From contig NC_074720.1 in the NCBI RefSeq assembly GCF_947242115.1, forward strand, positions 29,044,645 to 29,108,644: DNA of 64,000 nucleotides, written 5' to 3'. This stretch comes from Biomphalaria glabrata (taxonomy: Eukaryota > Mollusca > Gastropoda > Planorbidae). Positions within the stretch are counted from its first letter, which is position 1. Each line of letters begins with the position of its first letter. Position numbers and translations under genes: made by a program. Positions 57,910 through 64,000 of the stretch are shown piece after piece. The notes under the pieces were generated by a model. That model did not search any database and was not told the DNA's origin. It saw only the letters and a list, made by a program, of their open reading frames with translations.

Positions 57910-59216
57910 TGTGTAACACAAACTCTCTTTGTAATCTTGTTCTTTGTGGTTTAAATTGTGTACTTTTTTTTATACTGTCATTTCTTTTTTAATTATATAT
58001 TTTAATTATTTTTTTTTCTAGTCAATTACGAAGAGCTACATAATATATTTAAAAAAAAGACACCTCTCCCCCTCCCTAATTACAAATATTGGTGACTTCC
58101 CTCTTTCTTTATATCCTTAAATTCAGACTTAGATATATCTTCTTCTAACCTTGTAGGGAAGGAATGTTGACCCTGTAATTTTACCCTAAGTTTCAATTTT
58201 CTGAATGTCTTGACAATTGTTTGGCTTAGATAACTTCTAACTCATGAATTTTGTTTTTCACATGGTATTTGGAAGGTACAGTCTAGACGTGAGGATACAT
58301 AATTATTTTTTAAGGAAATCACTCAAATAATTTTTTTTATTTAGGCGTATGGTGTGATTTTATGCTGTGTTTTTTTTTGTCTTGCATAATGTTGTATTTA
58401 TATATTTATGATGCTGGCTAAAAAATTAACAACCGCTTCTTTTGCTAAAAGGGAATATATTTTAATAGACAATATTTATGTAAATCTTGCAATGGTGTGT
58501 CTTTTTGAATGGCATTAATATCAGGTCTACAAATTGTTCTGCAGATTCTCCCTAGTCTTGTCTGTAAAAAAAAAAAATAATGTGTTAAGCTAATAGATCT
58601 GCTTTCCTTAGCTGAAGTTCTAGAGCTTCCTCAATGTTGTTAATACTTGTGAATAAAATGTCCATTAGGAGCATAGTAGCAAATACAAATGACATTGTAA
58701 AATACTTGTCAGCAAATCCATTATGCCAACTACAAAAAAAAACAAAAAAACTGATTGTTTATAATTATTTTTTAAAGATGTCTTCTATGAAATTATTAAA
58801 GTCCTGTGAGCGAACAATGAAACATTTGAAATTGATGCACTTACAAATATTTTAGTTGTGATGTTGGTAAATGAAGAAAATGTTCATGTACAAAAGGGCC
58901 AGTTATATTTGTTTTTTGAGTTAATATCTATTAGTTTGATGTTTGAGCTTTATTTTGATGAATAAAAAAATATGATTTTCATGAGTAAAACTGAATGATT
59001 AGTATTAAAAGTAGGAAATGAGCTTTTAAATTCTCAAAGATACTGTGCTAAAACTAATTTAAATTTAGACTTAAAATACATCATTAACCTTCTTAGATCC
59101 ATCTCTAATTTTTAATTATTTTTAGCTGTTTCATATATTAGACCTTATTTAAGTGTACAACTTAAAAATAGTATTCCAAAAATACTTTGAAAAGTGTTAA
59201 GAGTTAATATTGTCTT
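57910..59216. other. AT-rich intergenic stretch, nothing recognised
   Basis: Long T runs and a 73-residue frame at 58634-58855 without domain or context. No repeat family or exon is seen. Confidence 0.6.
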
Positions 59217-59380
59217 GAAGTCTTGGTGGCTGAGTGGTAAAGTGTGGCTTCTGAACAGAGGGGTCCTGGGTTTGAATCCCGGTAAAGACTGACATTTTTT
59301 TTATTTTGGGATCTTTAGGTTGCCAACTCTAATGGGTTCCTGACATTAGTTAGGGGAAAAGTATATGAATTTGCTATGAA
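59217..59380 (+). mobile_element. tRNA-derived SINE, first family
   Basis: GTCTTGGTGGCTGAGTGGTA, GGGTCCTGGGTTTGAATCCC (good B box) and CTAATGGGTTCCTGACATTA match the copies at 4945 and 30266. The 3' third is missing. Confidence 0.75.
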
Positions 59381-59384
59381 AAAA

Positions 59385-59545
59385 GAAAGTGGGCAGGCTC
59401 AAGCAAACCTGGAAGAGGTCAGTTATCAGTGAAGTTGAACATACTGGAATGACATGGGGGCAGATGAAGAAAGATTCTTAGAACTGGGTTCAAAAGAGAG
59501 GTGTGGTTACAGACTTATGCTCTCCTAAGGAGCTCACCATATTAA
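59385..59545 (+). mobile_element. LINE 3' end, RTE-like
   Basis: AAGAGGTCAGTTATCAGTGA, then CATACTGGAATGACATGGG and AGAGAGGTGTGGTTACAGAC are the reverse complement of 20640-20760. They encode the last RSVISE...W...W..V residues of that LINE family. Confidence 0.75.
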
Positions 59546-62500
59546 CATATTGCTCCTGGAAAAAAAAAAATTCAGTTCACTGTATACATATTTGTATTGG
59601 AAGCATTAACACTGTTGTAAAGTAATCCGATATAAGGATGAATGGGAAGTTATACATGTCATGCACTAAAATATATTAAAATAAATCAAACAAGAAAGCT
59701 TTAAAGTTAAGTTTGTAGTTCCATCAAAGTTTATTTTTCATTAATACATCTTTTAAAAAAAAATGGCTTTGATCTATATAGGAAATCTCTTTAAATATTA
59801 ACTAACAAACATAATTTTAGATTCTGAAATTTCTATCAATAGTGAATACAACTTTTTGTTTTCATCTTGAAAAGAGTGAAGAGATCTTTTTGAAATTAAA
59901 CTCATTAATTCCTGCCACATTTTTTTAAAAACTTACTTGATAAAATATATTTGTTTATTATTTCATGATTTTCATATTTTGCTACATGATTAATACTATA
60001 GACTGACAAATACAGTATGGTCACATCTTGTCTGAGAGAATGAAATGTACTTTTTACAAATCAAATATAAAGCAAAATTTTCACCAAACTATCTCTTTGT
60101 TCAACAGTTGTCTATATATGGTAATTAGTACAACATAATTTGACAAGCTAAAAACTCTAGATAAAAATGTTTTTTTGTCATAGACATAGATTAGGGGATG
60201 AAGAACTTAGTTGAGAATAGAAGATTGTGATGGCTTAGTGACCTTATTGTTCTGATTCATGGGTAAAACAAAACATTTCTTTACCTGTTATATTGAATAT
60301 TGTTTACACTATACACTTTATGAAAAGATGAACTTATTTCCCACCAAGACTTTTAGAGTACAATTAGGATGAAGGACACATACAAACAAGGTTAAACAAA
60401 ATGAAATAAACAAAACAAATATATTACATCAGAGGGCATTGAGTGCTTTTTATGCATTTCTACTTGAAATCAAAACATCAGTATGAGTTTAAAAAAATCA
60501 ACTTTTATGGGAAAGGAAATTGTTTTAAAACTAATGATTAAAAATATAAAAGAAATATTTGGAAGCCCACTATTGCAACTGTAGTTATTTTCAGCAATGA
60601 TCCTTGTGAATGTATCAAAGTTTACTAATATCTTCTGAAAGCTTTTAAACTAGATATGTTGCATTCTATCTTTTGGTCTGCATTTGAATATGTATATCCG
60701 ACCTTTACTAATGGAAGACAGGAACATCCAGTAAGCTCTTCTAATGTTCATGTCATTAGAAGCTATATACTGGTTCAGAATACAGTACTTACTACAAATT
60801 TCAATTTAAAATAAGGGTTTAACATCATATAATTTTCCCTAAGGAATAGAAATGAAAGCTAAACTGATATTTTTTAATGGGGAAAATATTGACAGGGGTA
60901 AGCAATAAATAAATAACAGATCAGAGGGAATAGTAATTTATCCACTATGTAGTTAACATATAATATAGTTCACTTTTAAAAATTTTGAGTCATTATATCA
61001 TTTCACCCACTTGTTTCATACATATTTAGATGTACTATGTTCGGGCCCAAATTTCCTGCTGGAAATGAAACAGACAGGGTTTGAACATGGGACAATCATA
61101 ACAAAAGTTAGAATCGTATACCACATGACTAGGCAGTCTGTCATTTTTCATTTACTCAATCTTCCAGTTTGTGCTAGTTGTTCCAATCACTGATTTGTTT
61201 TAATAGTAGAAAATCATTAATTGAAAATAAAATGTATAGGAACAAATTGCATATAAAAAAAATGGAACAAAAATATTCGAGAACAAATTTCAGACATGTT
61301 TAAAAAAAAAAAGATAAACATTAACATAACTAAACATGAATATCAAATTAGCTAAAATATCATTAGCTTGTGTAATTATGTACTCTACCAAGTAATTCTC
61401 AAAAACAAAAACTTTGATAATTGTCTGTTATGTTTGTTCATTATAGCCTACTTAAAAATAACCCTGTGCAAATGTTTGAAAAATCAATTGCTAATTGAAT
61501 AGTGACTGGTGATTGAATGCAATTTGAATCAAATTTATTATAAAAAAAAACTACCTCAAATAATATAAAGTAATTGTTCTGGCCATTATTCATAGTTGCA
61601 AAAAATCAACCTTGGTATTTGAATTTGAAGCGGAAAAAAAACAAAAAAAAAACAGCATTCGCACAGGGCTATTTAAAAACAGAAAAGAAATCAACAATAT
61701 GACAAGTTAAGAACATGGCCATGAAAACACCGAATATTTTAAAGTAAACTGTACAGTCTACTCAACATAGCTTCACTGTACACTATACAATACAAAATAT
61801 GACATTAAACAAATTATTGTTTTAAAAACTCCATAAACTCAACATTTTTTAATCATAAAAAGATTGCAGCTTTTAATTAAAGCGTTCACATGTTAAGGTT
61901 TACTATGCTGTTCACTTTTTTCTATAATATTAGTGTTGCAGTCAATTGCAAATGTTTCTTTTTTGTTCAGGTTACATGTACAAAGTGTCAAATGTTTTAA
62001 AAAGAAAACTATTTCATGGCACCATTGTGAGACGACAATGTCTATTGTAAACAATTCAAAAAATTATATCAACTAATTACTAGCTTTTAACTGTTCATGA
62101 AAAATTACTCTTAATTAGTTATTATTTAATAGTTTTGAAAAGAAAAAAGAACTATGTTAAGATTTATAGACAACTTGTAAGTTGAAGGCTTACTGCAAAT
62201 ATTTTAGTCTTGAAATGTCTATCACATATCACATATTAAGTTATCACAAAAAAAAATAAAAAAATTGTACCCTTAGAGTTGGTGAGTGCAAATAATTTTT
62301 ATCCTTGGGACACTATTATTTTCAGTAATTATTGAAAGAATTGAAAGATCTGTTAACCTTAATTAAACCGAACCATGATCTTTCTTAGGTAGATGTAAAT
62401 CTTTTTAAAATCAAATATATATCACAATTTTCCATTTTGCAAATGAGTGTATTAAATATTGTTACCAGATTATGTGGACAAACTTCTTATTTAAAATACC

Positions 62501-62725
62501 ACATAGTTAATTACTAATTGTTAAAGACTTTTTTATTGCTTATAAAAATCAGACTTTGAAAAATCTGAAGCTCTCGTATGCCCCATTGCTATAAATGCAT
62601 AAAATATATTTATGCCTAAATAAATAAAGTTCTCACAAATCTGTGAAGATGGTTTCTTGCATTGAAAATATAAAACCTTAAAAAAATGTTTCTGGTATTA
62701 TTTGCTTTTTGTTGTATTCCCATGT
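59546..62725 (-). other. SCUBE 3' flank, probable long 3' UTR
   Basis: No exon or repeat is recognised. A candidate AATAAA on the minus strand lies at 62537-62532, about 190 bp past the SCUBE stop; other AT-rich candidates follow. The true 3' end cannot be read from sequence alone. Confidence 0.45.
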
Positions 62726-64000
62726 TCAGCTTTGAAAAAATCTTCTTACTTTAGGCTTCAGTAGATTGATGAATGATGGAGGAAACATTGATTGGGAGAC
62801 ATTAAAATACTTCAGATAGGAATATGGAGTAGCAATAACTTCAAGTAACACTGTCAGCAACTGGCGATCCTGAAAAAGTAAAAGTTAAGATGAGATGATT
62901 TTATTGGTCCAAACGAATGGAAATTCAGCTTGACTACTATTGTCCATTTCAGCATTGCTACTCTATCTATCTATCTAGATCTATCTATCTATCTATCTCT
63001 CTCTCTCTATATATATATATATTCTTTAGGATTCTAATTCAAGACCATTAGTTTAAAATTAAGAGCTTTATCATAGGCCACCACATCAACTTCTTAAGTA
63101 TCAAAGTATTACCATTACACACAGAATGTTCAGATTTACCTTAAATATTTGCTGGTGTTGGCTTGTGCTATACAATCGACTATCTCTGACAATATCTTCT
63201 ACAAGTGATTCATATTCTTCTGCAAAATCAATAGCACAATAAAAGAGTTAAAAACATCATCATATTGGTACTAAAAACGAATTACTACAATTCCACTCAT
63301 TTAATCATGCTCGACTGCACATTTAGTCCTATAAACTGTTTAGAAAGGTTCAGAAAGAAAAAAAAGTTAAGTTATAGATGTCCAGCAAAGTAGTAAATTG
63401 AGACCTTAAACAGTTGTGTAAATTAATGCACTGATTGGCAGGAAAAAATATTTGAAAAGAGTATTTAAATAATTATTGTGAGTTCTGGAAAGATATTTTA
63501 AAATGATATAAAAGAAGACAGCCAGATTTTGGGGGTTGTGTATCAGTTCATACTGTCAGTTAAAATTATTATCAGTTTATTGTTCTAATACCTATACAAT
63601 TTATACATGTTTTATCACTGTAGTTTGATTCACCAACAGACTTAATAATGTGCTTTTTCTTATTTTTTTTTAGAATTTTTTATCCTTTTCTGTAGATTGA
63701 GTTTGAAAAGGTTTAACTACAATGAACTTAAGAGTAATATTAAATCATTTGAGTGTATTGTTAAACAACTCTACAAGTGTGTGTTGTATTGAGAGACAAA
63801 AATAACTCAAAGAACAAAATGATGCATACAAACCATTATAAGCTACAAAAGGTATTGAAAATCCTTGTGCTGTTTTGTTTCCAGTGGATTTAAATTGTAT
63901 CCAGAGTTTTTTAGACTTAGCGGTGAAGGCTATAGGTCTCTCGCGACTTTCACAAGTCTCATAGGAGTTTTGACTGTATGGATTTTCTGTCCATTGAAAA
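62726..64000 (-). CDS. SCUBE: SCUBE (signal peptide, CUB and EGF-like domain protein), last three coding exons (partial)
   Basis: SCUBE proteins are secreted or cell-surface-tethered glycoproteins that act in Hedgehog and TGF-beta/BMP signalling. Minus-strand exons: the window edge (64000) to 63834, 63219-63140, 62869-62726 with TGA at 62728-62726; phases join. The first part is the end of the CUB domain: NSYETCESRERPIAFTAKSK, then KLWIQFKSTGNKTAQGFSIP and FVAYNEEYE. It continues into the conserved SCUBE C-terminal module SLVEDIVRDSRLYSTSQHQQ, IFKDRQLLTVLLEVIATPYS, YLKYFNVSQSMFPPSFINLL and KPKVRRFFQS. Vertebrate SCUBE1-3 share this order (ETCxxxERPIAFTARSRKLW, DEDYxxLVEDIVRDGRLY, HPQNYFKY, PxSFIxLLRSKVSxFLRPYK). 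The end is the family's normal C-terminus, with FFQS in place of FLRPYK. EGF repeats and signal peptide lie outside the window. Confidence 0.93.
62955..63022. repeat. CTAT/CT/TA microsatellite in a SCUBE intron
   Basis: A (CTAT)n run passes into (CT)n and then (TA)n, between the last two coding exons. Confidence 0.95.

Overview
The window looks like nuclear DNA from a mollusc, most likely a gastropod snail. It is AT-rich, has compact exons with GT-AG introns, and carries many LINE tails, tRNA-derived SINEs, hAT transposons and MITE-like elements. The snail assignment is an inference from gene structure and repeat style; no marker sequence fixes the species.

Five host genes were rebuilt exon by exon from splice sites, reading phase and family similarity. 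From left to right they are: CNOT11 (minus; first three coding exons, running off the left edge), MOB3-type MOB kinase activator (plus; complete, 7 exons, 219 aa), PDHX, the E3-binding protein of the pyruvate dehydrogenase complex (minus; complete, 10 exons, 485 aa), APIP, methylthioribulose-1-phosphate dehydratase (plus; complete, 8 exons, 242 aa), and SCUBE (minus; the last three coding exons, running off the right edge). CNOT11/MOB3 and PDHX/APIP are both divergent pairs. The first pair has start codons 773 bp apart. The second pair is also adjacent and head-to-head in vertebrates, but here its shared upstream region has grown to about 6.6 kb of mobile DNA.

Layout: 1-8842 CNOT11, with a 2.8-kb hAT element in intron 2 and SINE and LINE fragments in intron 1; 8843-9615 candidate bidirectional promoter; 9616-18909 MOB3, whose first intron holds a duplicated block, one copy of which carries a 1.67-kb TIR element; 18910-23121 convergent 3' ends of MOB3 and PDHX with one decayed LINE; 23122-39603 PDHX, whose introns hold at least six LINE fragments, two hAT elements, a SINE and a 2.4-kb imperfect palindrome made of two inverted elements; 39604-46232 divergent intergenic region with an 8-bp-TSD element, a LINE with RT, RNase H and zinc-knuckle parts, and a 59-bp tandem array grown out of the RNase H segment; 46233-53626 APIP with two related hAT MITEs and a LINE; 53627-62725 mostly repeats plus the SCUBE 3' flank; 62726-64000 SCUBE C-terminus.

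The host genes are housekeeping or signalling genes: mRNA deadenylation, NDR-kinase-type MOB signalling, mitochondrial pyruvate oxidation, methionine salvage and a secreted CUB-EGF protein. I see no operon-like functional link. The strongest observations are the conserved PDHX-APIP pair, the LINE-derived tandem array, the twin-element palindrome in a PDHX intron, a transposon with a readable empty site in its neighbouring duplicate, and a duplicated splice acceptor in MOB3. I did not find a convincing new coding system.
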